A stretch of DNA of 64,000 nucleotides from Rhodobacter sp. (GTDB taxonomy: Bacteria > Pseudomonadota > Alphaproteobacteria > Rhodobacterales > Rhodobacteraceae): contig JADCEN010000003.1 of assembly GCA_020250175.1 (NCBI GenBank), forward strand, positions 62,001 through 126,000, written 5' to 3'. Under the pieces are notes generated by a model. It did no database searches and was not told where the DNA came from. It saw only the letters and a list, made by a program, of their open reading frames with translations. Shown one piece after another: positions 24,609 to 33,304 of the stretch; the stretch's first letter is position 1, and every line of letters begins with the position of its first letter. Position numbers and translations under genes: made by a program.

Positions 24609-26093
24609 TTACCGGAACAGGGCCAGGATGCTTTGCGGCGCCTGATTTGCGATTGACAGCGACTGGATGCCCAGCTGCTGCTGGGTCTGCAACGCCTGCA
24701 GTCGGGCTGACGCCTCTTCCATGTCGGCGTCCACCATCGAGCCGATGCCGGTCTTCAATGCATCGGTCAGCTTGGTGATGAAGTTGTTCTGCGTTTCAAT
24801 CCGGCCACCGTCCGAACCGAAGCTTGCTGCGGCATCGATCGAGTTCTGGATCAGCGTTTCGATGTTGCCCAGTGCTGCTTCGGCACCGGCGGCCGTCTTC
24901 ACGTCAATGCCGGACAGGCCGAACAGCCCGCCCGAGGCCGTGCCACCCGCAGCACCGGCCCGCGCAAGCGACACCGAGGTGGCGCTGTTGTTGTCGATCT
25001 TCAAAACCCACTGCCCGGAAGTGTTCTGAACCACCTTGGTCGACAGGTCGGCAACCTTGCCGCCATCGACGGCGGCCTTCAGTCCGCGTGCCACATCCTC
25101 AAAGGATTCGCCCTTGCCGGCAACATAGGTATAGGCGGTGCTGCCCACCGTCACCTGGTACCCGTCGCCTTCGTTCACCGCAGCCGAAGCCGAGAAGGTC
25201 AGGGTTTCCGCCCGTTCGGCCACGGTCGCCGCCGAAAGCGTGACACCGGTCGCGCCGCCGTTCTTCGACGCGGTCAGCGCCACGCTCTCGAAAGCACGGG
25301 TCGACGTGAAGGTGACGACGTTGGTCGAAACGCTGGCCGTGACACCCACCAGACCCAGGGCGTTGACCGCCGCACCGATCGCCGTGGCTGCCGCATCCTG
25401 GTCACCGGTGATCGAGCCTGCCGCAAAGCTCAGCGTTGCGCCGCCCACGGTCAGCGAGAAGACGTCCGTGCTCACGTCAGCATCCGCGGCAAGGGTCAGC
25501 GTTGCGGTATTGCCCGCGTTGGTCGCGGCACCGGCGCTCAGCGTGGCATTGGCGGACAGGTCGGTGCCCGTGCCCAGCGCCCCCGCATCCATCGACAGGT
25601 CCTTGCGATCAACAGTGATGTTCGACGCGTTCACGGTCCCGTCCGCCAGCCGGTCCAGCGATGACAGGATGCTCATGGAGTCCGTCCCCTTGATCAGGTT
25701 CTGGCCATTGAACTGGGCCGCATTTGTCACGGATGTGATCTGGTCGCGCAGCGCGCTGATGTCGGTCTGGATCTTGGCGCGGTCGACGTTTTCCTGTTGA
25801 GCCGTGACGATCTTGCCTTTGATGTCCGTCAGCAGATCGGTGATGGTTTCCGCAGCCTGGCGGGCCACGGCCACGGTGGACGACCCAAGCGAGAGGCTGT
25901 CCGAAATCCCCTTGAAGCCTTTGACGTCGGCTTCCATGACCTTGGAAATCGCCCAGACTGCGGCATTGTCCCTGGAAGAAGCGACGCTCTTGCCGGTCGA
26001 GATTTCGTCCTGGGTCTTGGCGAGGTTGGTGTTGATCGATTTCAGGGTCTGCAGTGCGACCATCGAACTAGTGTTGGTCAGAATCGAAGACAT
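24609..26093 (-). CDS. fliC: Flagellin
   Basis: A 494-residue filament subunit. The N-terminal D0/D1 helices (SSILTNTSSMVALQTLKSIN, then ISTGKSVASSRDNAAVWAIS) and the C-terminal helices (DADMEEASARLQALQTQQQLGIQSLSIANQ, ending QSILALFR) are typical. Between them, residues about 165-400 form a large alanine/threonine-rich surface region exposed on the filament. The ATG at 26093 has an AAGGTGAC ribosome-binding site 7 bases upstream; a GTG three codons earlier is less likely. Alphaproteobacterial flagellins need no FliS. Only one flagellin gene is visible here. Confidence 0.96.
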   Translation of the reverse strand: MSSILTNTSSMVALQTLKSINTNLAKTQDEISTGKSVASSRDNAAVWAISKVMEADVKGFKGISDSLSLGSSTVAVARQAAETITDLLTDIKGKIVTAQQENVDRAKIQTDISALRDQITSVTNAAQFNGQNLIKGTDSMSILSSLDRLADGTVNASNITVDRKDLSMDAGALGTGTDLSANATLSAGAATNAGNTATLTLAADADVSTDVFSLTVGGATLSFAAGSITGDQDAAATAIGAAVNALGLVGVTASVSTNVVTFTSTRAFESVALTASKNGGATGVTLSAATVAERAETLTFSASAAVNEGDGYQVTVGSTAYTYVAGKGESFEDVARGLKAAVDGGKVADLSTKVVQNTSGQWVLKIDNNSATSVSLARAGAAGGTASGGLFGLSGIDVKTAAGAEAALGNIETLIQNSIDAAASFGSDGGRIETQNNFITKLTDALKTGIGSMVDADMEEASARLQALQTQQQLGIQSLSIANQAPQSILALFR

Positions 26094-26110
26094 TTTCGTC
26101 ACCTTTCATG

Positions 26111-26156
26111 GGCCCGGCACTTTGTGCCCGGGCTGGTAGGGCCATCACGTGATGGC
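26111..26156 (-). promoter_or_regulatory. Structured leader of the flagellin mRNA
   Basis: Between the flagellin start and its CtrA-like box lies a leader with a perfect 16-bp palindrome (GCCATCACGTGATGGC, 26141-26156) and a second hairpin nearer the start (CCGGCAC-ttt-GTGCCCGG with one bulge, about 26114-26131) just upstream of the ribosome-binding site. FlbT, encoded downstream, is known in Caulobacter to act on the flagellin mRNA leader, so these are candidate sites. The palindrome could also be a DNA operator. Confidence 0.45.
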
Positions 26157-26240
26157 ATGAAGGGCGTTCTCGCCGGTGCGGATCTGTCTGGCCGCGCCAC
26201 CCCGGATTTGGGATGCACCGGCATCAGGCACTGCGGTGTC

Positions 26241-26255
26241 TTAAGGCAACACTAA
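26241..26255. promoter_or_regulatory. CtrA-like box upstream of flagellin
   Basis: TTAA-GGCAACA-CTAA, which on the flagellin strand reads TTAG-N7-TTAA, seven of eight positions of the CtrA consensus. It is about 150 bases upstream of the flagellin start codon, implying a leader of roughly 100 bases if a promoter lies beside it. Confidence 0.45.
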
Positions 26256-26310
26256 GGCGCGCAGATCAATGCCGATTATTTGAACCGTCTTTGCGGAAAA
26301 AAGGCCGGGA

Positions 26311-26646
26311 TCACAGGCGCTGTGTCAAGCGGACCGACAGGCCCGGCAGCTCGTCGCGCCTGCCCTTGTCATCATAGGTGCCCAACCCGCTTTCGATCGT
26401 CCGGATCTCGACCAGCCGACGCCGGGCGGCCCTTACCCCGCGCGCCGCAGCCTCAAGGCAGGCGGCGTTGCGCTGCGCCTTGTGCCGCAGCAGGTCAAGA
26501 CCCGCGCCATCCGCCGGATCAAGGCGGGCAAGTTCCAGTTCCAGCGCCTGGCTGGCAGCATCCAACCCGTCCAGCTTGCCGCTGCGCAAAACATGGTAGA
26601 CCCTGTCCAGTTCGTCCGACAGGCGGTCACTTGCCGTGCTGCGCAT
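26311..26646 (-). CDS. Small helical protein, FlgN-like by position
   Basis: A 111-residue, mostly helical protein with no signal peptide or membrane segment (RLSDELDRVYHVLRSGKLDGL, then long charged helices and a flexible tail). It overlaps the end of the rod-binding-protein gene by 20 bases, so the two are cotranscribed. Size and helical pattern resemble FlgN-type chaperones, which bind FlgK and FlgL; the family is poorly conserved, so this is a positional inference. Confidence 0.6.
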   Translation of the reverse strand: MRSTASDRLSDELDRVYHVLRSGKLDGLDAASQALELELARLDPADGAGLDLLRHKAQRNAACLEAAARGVRAARRRLVEIRTIESGLGTYDDKGRRDELPGLSVRLTQRL

Positions 26647-26926
26647 CGCGGTCTCCTTCGGTCATTGCATTGAAAAGACTCTCGGCAAGTCCGATGCCGC
26701 CTGCCTTGACCATGGCATGTGCCTGTTCCTGACGCAGGAAGGATGCGAACTGTTCTTCCCCCGCACCGCCGCCAAAGCTTTGCCGCGCCGCGCCAAGGCC
26801 GGCATGTCCCAGCATCTCGGCCAGAAAGCCTGCCTCGAGCTGCTGCGACAGGGCGCGCAGCCGTGCGTCGGCGGCAGGGTGCGCCGCAACCGGAACCGGC
26901 AGGGACAAGCGGACAGCCTCGGTCAT
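26627..26926 (-). CDS. Rod-binding protein (FlgJ N-terminal-domain type)
   Basis: A 99-residue protein with the rod-binding motif of FlgJ (LRALSQQLEAGFLAEMLGHAGLG, then FASFLRQEQAHAMVKAGGIGLAESLF). It lacks the muramidase domain of enterobacterial FlgJ, as usual for alphaproteobacteria, where it is often annotated cheL. The separate lytic transglycosylase at 11654-12346 could supply the missing activity. It is the first gene of a minus-strand pair, divergent from fliK. Confidence 0.85.
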   Translation of the reverse strand: MTEAVRLSLPVPVAAHPAADARLRALSQQLEAGFLAEMLGHAGLGAARQSFGGGAGEEQFASFLRQEQAHAMVKAGGIGLAESLFNAMTEGDRDAQHGK

Positions 26927-26972
26927 CGGAACCTCCTGTGGCAGACGTCGCGGCGAATATCAGCGACGCGCA

Positions 26973-26987
26973 GTAAACAAGTGGTAA
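26973..26987. promoter_or_regulatory. CtrA-like box between the rod-binding gene and fliK
   Basis: GTAA-ACAAGTG-GTAA, which on the minus strand reads TTAC-N7-TTAC, six of eight positions of the CtrA consensus with exact spacing. It lies in the 108-base divergent gap. This is the weakest of the four matches. Confidence 0.35.
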
Positions 26988-27034
26988 GCAATTGGCGGCA
27001 AGCTGCAGCGGTTCGGCAGAAAGTCGCAGGTGCC

Positions 27035-28429
27035 ATGCAAGCGGTCTCTTTTCCCTCTTCCCCGACGCCACCCGGCGGCGCCGCCACAAACCCGCAGCCG
27101 CAATCGGCCAGCCGCGACGGCGGCGGCGGGTTTGGGCAGGTGCTTCGCACGCTGTCGGACCCGGCCCCGGGGCCAACGCCCCAGGCTGTCGCGCCAGACG
27201 GTATGCTGGCGGACTCCGCCTGGCGGGATGATCCTGCTGCCCGGGCCGGGGCAGGGGGCAACCTGCTGCTGCCGGACCTCTCGGCGGACCCGCAGCCGGA
27301 GCTGCCAACGTCCGGTGCCCTGAACCAGGCAGAAGAGCCCGAGGCAGAGACGTCCCCCGCAACCGATCTTCTTGCGCTGCTGGTCACGGGCGCTGCCGTC
27401 GCCGCGCAGCTGCCGCCTGCGGCCTTTGCGATCACGCCGGCGGCAAAGGGGGCGATGACACTGCCGGACCCTGACGGTCCCGTTGCAGGCAATGCTGTCG
27501 CCGCTGCGGGGCCGGAACCGATGGGCCTCTCCGGCCCGCTGCCTCCCCCGCCTGACGCGGCAGAGGCCAGCCGCATGCCGACACTGCCGCAGGGGCCTTT
27601 GCCGGCCGCAGGTGACATGCGCGATCCGCAAATGCCCCCCCTTTCCGCGCAAACCGGCCCGGCCCTTCGCCCCAGTGCCGAGGCCCCCGTGACGGCCAGG
27701 ATCACCCTGTCTGAACCGGATCTTGCCGCAGCCTCTGTGCCCCGGCAGGCAGGGGCCGTTCCGGCGGTCTTTGCCTTTCGCAGCACGGAGATTGCTGAGA
27801 CGTCAGAGCATGACGGGCCGGCGTCCGGCCCTGTCGGGGCGGCACCGGCCCCGTCAGCGCCCGTGCCGGGCACCGCCGTTCCCGAACCCGATCCTGCCGC
27901 AGGCACCGTGCCCCTGGCCGACCTGCCAGAGATTGTGCCGCCGCCTGTCCTTCAGGGCGATGCCGATATCCAGTTTGCCGCGCCGTCCTCGCTGACGCAG
28001 GCGGCATCGGCCCCCGCCCTGCACGGGGTCGGCGCATCCTTTGTCCCGGCACCTCTTGCAGCAGCCCTGTCCGACCTTCTTCTGCGCCGGGCCGATGGCC
28101 CGGTGGAACTGACATTGTCACCCGAAGAGCTGGGCCGCGTGCGGCTCAGCCTGTCTCCGGACGGGGATGGCCTGCTTGTGACGGTTCAGGTCGAGCGGGG
28201 CGATACGCTTGACCTGCTGCGCCGGAACTCTGATCTGCTGCTGCAGGAAATCCGCGCCCAGGGCTTTTCCGGGGCGACGTTCAGCTTCTCCGGCTGGGCC
28301 GGGGACCGGCCGGAACCCCGGTCACCGTCCGGCCCCGGCCCCGGCCCTGTGGCCCTGCCGTCAGACCCCGCCGCCTTTGCGCCGTCCCTGTCGCCAGCCT
28401 CTGCCACCGGCCTTGATCTTCGACTTTGA
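27035..28429 (+). CDS. fliK: Flagellar hook-length control protein FliK
   Basis: A 464-residue protein. Residues 1-340 are proline/alanine-rich and disordered, the molecular ruler part; residues about 350-430 are the FliK C-terminal domain (PVELTLSPEELGRVRLSLSPDGDGLLVTVQVERGDTLDLLRR), which acts on FlhB to switch export specificity. The ATG at 27035 follows GCAGG, and the low-complexity ruler starts there; upstream in-frame codons overlap the divergent gene. The gene ends 10 bases before flgD. Confidence 0.9.
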   Translation: MQAVSFPSSPTPPGGAATNPQPQSASRDGGGGFGQVLRTLSDPAPGPTPQAVAPDGMLADSAWRDDPAARAGAGGNLLLPDLSADPQPELPTSGALNQAEEPEAETSPATDLLALLVTGAAVAAQLPPAAFAITPAAKGAMTLPDPDGPVAGNAVAAAGPEPMGLSGPLPPPPDAAEASRMPTLPQGPLPAAGDMRDPQMPPLSAQTGPALRPSAEAPVTARITLSEPDLAAASVPRQAGAVPAVFAFRSTEIAETSEHDGPASGPVGAAPAPSAPVPGTAVPEPDPAAGTVPLADLPEIVPPPVLQGDADIQFAAPSSLTQAASAPALHGVGASFVPAPLAAALSDLLLRRADGPVELTLSPEELGRVRLSLSPDGDGLLVTVQVERGDTLDLLRRNSDLLLQEIRAQGFSGATFSFSGWAGDRPEPRSPSGPGPGPVALPSDPAAFAPSLSPASATGLDLRL

Positions 28430-28439
28430 AAGGGCACTC

Positions 28440-29105
28440 ATGACCGAAATCTCTCCTGCTTCCCCCGTGCCGGGGCCAGCCCGCGCACCGAACGCCCCCG
28501 CCTCGCGGGCGGACCGGCTTATCAGTTCGGATTTCAATACCTTCCTCAGGATGCTGACGACCCAACTGAAGAATCAGGACCCGCTCAATCCGATGGACAA
28601 TTCGGAATATGCGGTTCAGCTGGCCACCTTTTCCGGTGTTGAACAGCAGGTAAGGACCAATACACTTCTGGAATCGCTTGGCACGCAGCTTGGGGTTTCG
28701 GGCCTTGCGACCTATGCGGGCTGGGTCGGCAAGGACGCCCGCGCAGACATGCCGGTCTGGTACAGCGGATCGCCTGTCACCCTGGCGGCAAAACCCGATC
28801 CGAAGGCGGACAGTGCCGAACTGGTCGTGACAAACGCGGCGGGCCTTGTCGTGGCGCGACAGCCTGTTCTGCCGGGCGCGGACACCGTCACCTGGACCGG
28901 TCTTGATCCCTTGGGGGCCCCCATGCCGACGGGCCGCTACACCTTCGCGCTTGAAAGCTTCGCCTTGGGTGCGCGAATCGCAACCACCCCGGCCGAAGCT
29001 TATGCGCGCGTCATCGAGGCGCGCGGCGGGGCCACGCCGACCCTGGTGTTCACAGGCGGGATCGCGGTTGAGGCACAGAAGGTTACGGCCCTGCGCGGCG
29101 GCTGA
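28440..29105 (+). CDS. flgD: Hook cap protein FlgD
   Basis: A 221-residue hook-assembly scaffold. The conserved N-terminal motif FNTFLRMLTTQLKNQDPLNPMDNSEYAVQLATFSGVEQ is complete, followed by a tudor-like and FnIII-like C-terminal region. FlgD caps the growing hook and is discarded when it is finished. It is cotranscribed with fliK. The hook protein FlgE normally follows nearby but is not in the window. Confidence 0.95.
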   Translation: MTEISPASPVPGPARAPNAPASRADRLISSDFNTFLRMLTTQLKNQDPLNPMDNSEYAVQLATFSGVEQQVRTNTLLESLGTQLGVSGLATYAGWVGKDARADMPVWYSGSPVTLAAKPDPKADSAELVVTNAAGLVVARQPVLPGADTVTWTGLDPLGAPMPTGRYTFALESFALGARIATTPAEAYARVIEARGGATPTLVFTGGIAVEAQKVTALRGG

Positions 29106-29112
29106 TCCTGCC

Positions 29113-29130
29113 CGCCGCCCGGCTGCGGCG
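29113..29130 (+). terminator. Hairpin after flgD
   Basis: A 6-bp stem (CGCCGC / GCGGCG) with a 6-base loop, 8 bases after the flgD stop codon and without a T-run. It is a possible terminator. The rest of the 447-base gap to 29552 holds no gene, repeat or site that I can recognise. Confidence 0.35.
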
Positions 29131-29552
29131 CGGCCCGATGCCGGCAATCGCGACCGCAAGCCCGGGAACCGCCTTTTGCGCCAGAGCCTGCCGCTTGCCG
29201 CCGACCAGGCGAAAGGCGGGGCGCACAGGCAACCCCCGGCCCCGACACCGCCCTTTGCAGCAACGACTGGCCACCCTGTCCGCGTCAACCGGCCCGCCGG
29301 AGTCCTGAAAGCGGTCGGGTGCGCCGGTCCTGCGCTTCGGCGTCCCGGTCGGCCCGCCTGCGCAATTCCTGATCATCCCAAGCCCTGCGCCTCGCACCCG
29401 AAGGGCCCAGACCAGGCTTCACCGGAGCGTGACGTTTCCGGTCCGGGTCCTGCGTTTCATGGCCCCAGATCAGCTCTGCAACCTTGTTTCGTGCCGGGAT
29501 TCAAAGGTCCGGTGCCAGCCCGCCGGGTCATGCCAGACGCGGCAGTCCACGG

Positions 29553-30374
29553 TCACGGGCGGCGGCGCGCCAGCACCGGCTGGCCTGCGGCGTAGATTCG
29601 AGCAACTGCCGCCGCCATGTCTTCAAACACCACGGCCATGCGGTGCCCCGTGGCATGGATGATTCGCCCGGCATCCGCCACCATCGCGACATGCCCGCTC
29701 CAGAAAATCAGGTCCCCCGGCAGCAGCGCCTCATCCGGCAGCAGGGCTCGTCCCACGGACTGCGCCTGCAAATCGCTGTCGCCGGGGCAATCCTTGCCAC
29801 AGGCCAGCAGCGCCGCCTGCACCAGCCCGGAACAGTCGATGCCCGCCCGGCTGTTGCCGCCCCACAGGTAGGGCGTGCCCAGAAACAGCGCCGCCGCCGC
29901 GACCGTATCCGTCAGCGGATCGGCCAGGGCCCGCAGGTGCTGAAGCGGCACAAAGCCGTCCGGCGTTTCGGCAAAGCGCTCGGCAGTGCCCGTCACGGTC
30001 AAGAGGCTGCCGAACGACAGGGCGCACATCTCGTGCGCCTGCACCTTCGGTAAGGGATATAGATGGGTTGCCGGGGCAATCACGCGGTGTGTCGGGGCCT
30101 GCGCCGCGCCCAGGGCGGCCTCCGGCACATAGCCGCAATAGCCGTCTTTCGCGGCCTGCACGAAAGCCCAAGCCTGCGCCCGGTCGATCACCGTCACCCC
30201 GTCGCCCAGCAAAAGCTGGCGGTCGCGCGGCCCGCCAGGTGCCCGGTCCAGATCAACCAGCGGGATCGCAATGCGCGCCGGTTCGCCCGGCACATGGCGC
30301 GGCGCATCGACCGTGCCGCGCAGGCTGGCCAGTGCCGCCCGCCCGTTCGCCGGGGTCAGCCGCCGGTCGGTCAC
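29553..30374 (-). CDS. NlpC/P60-family cell-wall peptidase
   Basis: A 273-residue C40 peptidase. The N-terminal part (about 1-130) holds SH3-like binding domains and the C-terminal domain the catalytic Cys in GIDCSGLVQAAL and His in GHVAMV. These enzymes cut gamma-D-glutamyl-meso-diaminopimelate bonds in cell-wall peptides. No signal peptide is seen, suggesting cytoplasmic recycling of muropeptides. The GTG start at 30374 overlaps the aminopeptidase stop (GTGA), which fixes it; the pair could degrade peptides in sequence. Confidence 0.9.
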   Translation of the reverse strand: MTDRRLTPANGRAALASLRGTVDAPRHVPGEPARIAIPLVDLDRAPGGPRDRQLLLGDGVTVIDRAQAWAFVQAAKDGYCGYVPEAALGAAQAPTHRVIAPATHLYPLPKVQAHEMCALSFGSLLTVTGTAERFAETPDGFVPLQHLRALADPLTDTVAAAALFLGTPYLWGGNSRAGIDCSGLVQAALLACGKDCPGDSDLQAQSVGRALLPDEALLPGDLIFWSGHVAMVADAGRIIHATGHRMAVVFEDMAAAVARIYAAGQPVLARRRP

Positions 30375-31750
30375 AGGCCCAGAACCGCAGGCAGGGCCGC
30401 CAGCACGGCCCGTGCCCCCTGGCCCACGCCGCCCCTGGGCCGCGCCGGGGCATCCGCCTTCTGGTGGCAGTAAAGGTCGAAATGCAGATAGCGCGGGCAT
30501 TCGACAAAGCGCCGCAGGAACAGCGCCGCCGTGATCGATCCCGCCATGCCATCGGGCGGGGCATTGTCCAGATCGGCGATCCCCGGCTCGATCATCGGCT
30601 CATAGGGTGTCCAGAACGGCAGCCGCCAGACCGGATCGCGCACCTCTGCCCCTGCCTTTTCCAGTGCCGCCGCCAGGGCGGCGTCATCGGTGTAATAGGG
30701 CGCAAGGTCCGGCCCCAGCGCCACGCGCGCCGATCCGGTCAGCGTAGCCATGGACACCAGCAGATCCGGCCTGCCTTCATCCGCCAGCACCAGCGCATCC
30801 CCCAGAATCAGCCGCCCCTCGGCATCGGTATCGTTCACCTCCACTGTCAGGCCCTTGCGCGAGGTCAGAATGTCGCGCGGGCGCATGGCGCGTCCCGAAA
30901 CGGCATTTTCCACCGCCGGCACGATCACCCGCAGCCGCAGCGGCAGGCGCAGCGCCATGATCATCTGCGCAAGGCCCATCACCGTGGCGGCCCCGCCCAT
31001 GTCCTTTTTCATCAGATGCATGCCGGACGAAGGCTTCAGGTTCAGCCCGCCCGTGTCAAAACACACGCCCTTGCCCACCAGCGTCAGGCTTGGCCCCGCA
31101 TCGCCCCAGCGCATCTCCAGCAGGCGCGGCGCACGGTCTGACGCGCGGCCCACGGCATGGATCATCGGGAAATTCTGCGCCAGCAGGTCATCGCCCCGGA
31201 CAACGGCCGTGTCCGCCCCATGCTGGCGGGCCAGCGCCAGAAACGCCTCTTCCAGCTCTGCCGGACCAAGATCAGAGGCAGGGGTGTTGATCAGATCACG
31301 CGTCAGCCATTCGCCGGCGGCAATCGCCTCGATCCGCGGCGCGTCGCAGCCGACAGGCGCTTTCAGGCGCGCCCCCGGTGCCTTGGCCGCATGGTAGCGG
31401 TCAAACCGGTACTGCGCCAGAAGCCATCCCAGCGCCGCCTCGTCCCGGTCAGCATCGATGAGGTCGGCCACCAGATGCCAGGCCCCGTCCGGCAGGGCCG
31501 CCACAGCGCGGGCCAGCGGGAACCGCCCCCGCGCCCGGACCTCGGGCGTGCCGAAACCGAACAGGGCCCCCGCCACGCCGTCACCGCCCGGAAGCAATGC
31601 CACCTCTCCCAGCCCGGCCGTGAACCCCGCCGCCTGGACCCAGCCGCGCAGGGCCGCACTCTGCCCCGCCAGCCAGCCCGGCAGATCGGCGGACGCGATG
31701 ATATGAAGCGGGCGCGACGGGTGGCCGTCATCGGCAAAGCGGGGGGGCAT
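30371..31750 (-). CDS. Leucyl aminopeptidase family protein (M17)
   Basis: A 459-residue cytosolic metallopeptidase of family M17. It has the metal/active-site motifs GKGVCFDTGGLNLKP, MKKDMGGAA and NDTDAEGRLILGDAL, with the family signature near residue 310. It removes N-terminal residues from peptides using two metal ions. It is shorter than E. coli PepA (503), mainly in the N-terminal domain, as is common in this group. It is followed directly by the cell-wall peptidase gene and preceded by an insertion-sequence remnant, so its promoter may lie in the 38 bases before that remnant. Confidence 0.93.
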   Translation of the reverse strand: MPPRFADDGHPSRPLHIIASADLPGWLAGQSAALRGWVQAAGFTAGLGEVALLPGGDGVAGALFGFGTPEVRARGRFPLARAVAALPDGAWHLVADLIDADRDEAALGWLLAQYRFDRYHAAKAPGARLKAPVGCDAPRIEAIAAGEWLTRDLINTPASDLGPAELEEAFLALARQHGADTAVVRGDDLLAQNFPMIHAVGRASDRAPRLLEMRWGDAGPSLTLVGKGVCFDTGGLNLKPSSGMHLMKKDMGGAATVMGLAQMIMALRLPLRLRVIVPAVENAVSGRAMRPRDILTSRKGLTVEVNDTDAEGRLILGDALVLADEGRPDLLVSMATLTGSARVALGPDLAPYYTDDAALAAALEKAGAEVRDPVWRLPFWTPYEPMIEPGIADLDNAPPDGMAGSITAALFLRRFVECPRYLHFDLYCHQKADAPARPRGGVGQGARAVLAALPAVLGL

Positions 31751-31788
31751 GGGCGTGATCCGGGTCTGAGCGGTGGATACCGCGCAGC

Positions 31789-32951
31789 CTAGCGGATCGC
31801 ATCCAACCCCTGGAACCCCCGATTTCTGGCGGCGATGATTTTGTCCGGGTCTGCACGCCAGGGGAAGGGCCTGACTTCACGGGTGGTGTGCTGTTCGATG
31901 AAACGGGTGATCGCGGTTTTCAGGGCACCGACGGATCAGAACACGCCGTGTTTCAACCTTCGTCGGGTGAGTTTGGCGAAGATGCGGAGGATCAGAGAAC
32001 GGTCCGGGGGACCGTTTTTCCAACGCAAGTCGGCGGCGTTCAGCCATGAGCTTGATGTCGGGATGAAGCGGAAGGTCCGGCACGGGTGGCGGGCAAGCCA
32101 GGCCCGGACATTGGCGTGCTTGTGGGTGCAGCAGTTGTCCAGGACCCCGTGAATGGCCTTGTCGGCAGGGACGCAGCGCTCGATCCGGTTCAGGAAGTGG
32201 AGGAACTCCTGGTGGCGGTGACGGGCCATGTTCCGGGCGGTGACCTCGCCGGTCAGAACATTGAACGCGGCAAAGAGCGTCGTGGTGCCGTGGCGCTTGT
32301 AGTCGTGGGTCATGGTCGGGCCGCGTCCTGTCTTCAGGGGGTGAGGAGGATCCTGGCCCCGGTGGGGCCGCGCAAGCCGACGAACGGCTGGGTGCGGTCA
32401 AGGGCCTGGATTTGCGACTTTTCATCGACCGGCAGGACAACCGCATGGTCGGGAGGTGCCACATAAAGACCGGCCACATCCCGCAGCTTATCGACAAAAG
32501 CCGGATCGTTCGACAGCTTGAACTGCCGCCAGCGGTGCGGGGCCAGGCCATGCGCCTTCCAGATGTCGCACAGGGTCAAGGCCGCCAGTCCGACGGCTTT
32601 CGCCATCGCGCGCAACGTCCAGTGCGTCGCATCCGGCGGCGGCGGCCCCTGGGTGAGACGGAGACCTTCTGTCACTTTCGCCTCCGCCGTCCTGGGGATG
32701 CCGGGCGGGCCCGTCTTCCCATGCAAGAGGCCCGCCACGCCCTCCGACATGAACCGCTCCTGCCAGCGCCAGACGCGGGTCTTCGACTTGCCTGTCGACG
32801 CCATGATTGCGCTGGTGCCCGTCCCGTCTGCGGACAACAGACCGATCCGCGCCCACCAGACATGCTTTTGCGGCGAAGAGGGAGCCGAAATGATCGCCTC
32901 AAGCCGGGCGCGATCCGTCGGCGTCACGGTGAATTGAATTCCTGTGCGCAT
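31789..32951 (-). pseudogene. Broken IS630-family transposase
   Basis: Remains of a full-length IS630-type transposase. The N-terminal part reads on from 32951 (MRTGIQFTVTPTDRARLEAI, helix-turn-helix, then LPVDEKSQIQALDRTQP). About 45 extra bases near 32340-32385 then break the frame; the DDE domain continues in another frame (TMTHDYKRHGTTTLFAA...HQEFLHFLN...LDNC). It carries about 13 extra residues near SWLNA, meets a TGA at 31936 and resumes in frame to a TAG at 31789 (DPDKIIAARNRGFQGLDAIR). It is inactive. It is a different subgroup from the three IS630 remnants at 42-53 kb. Confidence 0.85.
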
Positions 32952-33169
32952 GCACCTCAATCGCACAGACAACAAATCAGGGGACTTCGATCTTGGAATC
33001 CCTTGTTATGGTCAATGCACCAGACGCGATCTTTTGTGCCTGACCGCAACCCTTTTCTGCGCAGCGCCCGAAATTGCACCAAGACCCTCTTTCCTGCGCC
33101 CAATCCGTTGGCACCCCCGGTCGCTGCCAGGCATTACGGTTGCCTGCACGACGCAGCCCACATGATTTC

Positions 33170-33197
33170 TTGACGGAATCAGTTGCGCGTGTATCGT
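33170..33197 (+). promoter_or_regulatory. Candidate promoter of the amide-utilisation operon
   Basis: TTGACG (33170-33175), 16 bases, TATCGT (33192-33197), in the gap between the IS630 remnant and amiC. It is a reasonable housekeeping-type match placed about 100 bases before the chosen amiC start. Confidence 0.35.
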
Positions 33198-33258
33198 CGA
33201 AATTGTGGCGCTTGATCTCAATGGCGAGAGAGCCGCAGTCTCACATCATTCATACCGA

Positions 33259-33286
33259 CTTGGCCGGATGGCAACGTTGCCCCAAG
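33259..33286 (+). promoter_or_regulatory. Stem-loop in the leader before amiC
   Basis: An inverted repeat CTTGG...CCAAG encloses a perfect 12-bp palindrome GGCAACGTTGCC (33270-33281), just upstream of the amiC start and downstream of the candidate promoter. AmiR-type ANTAR proteins act on leader hairpins, so it is a candidate target, though it lacks the typical paired small loops. The 353 bases from 32952 to 33304 hold nothing else recognisable. Confidence 0.3.
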
Positions 33287-33304
33287 CGTAGATACGTATG
33301 GGCT

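Noticed and set aside
29106-29552. Possible small genes in the gap after flgD
   Set aside because: Several short open frames exist on both strands but all are Arg/Pro/Gly-rich without ribosome-binding sites or recognisable motifs.
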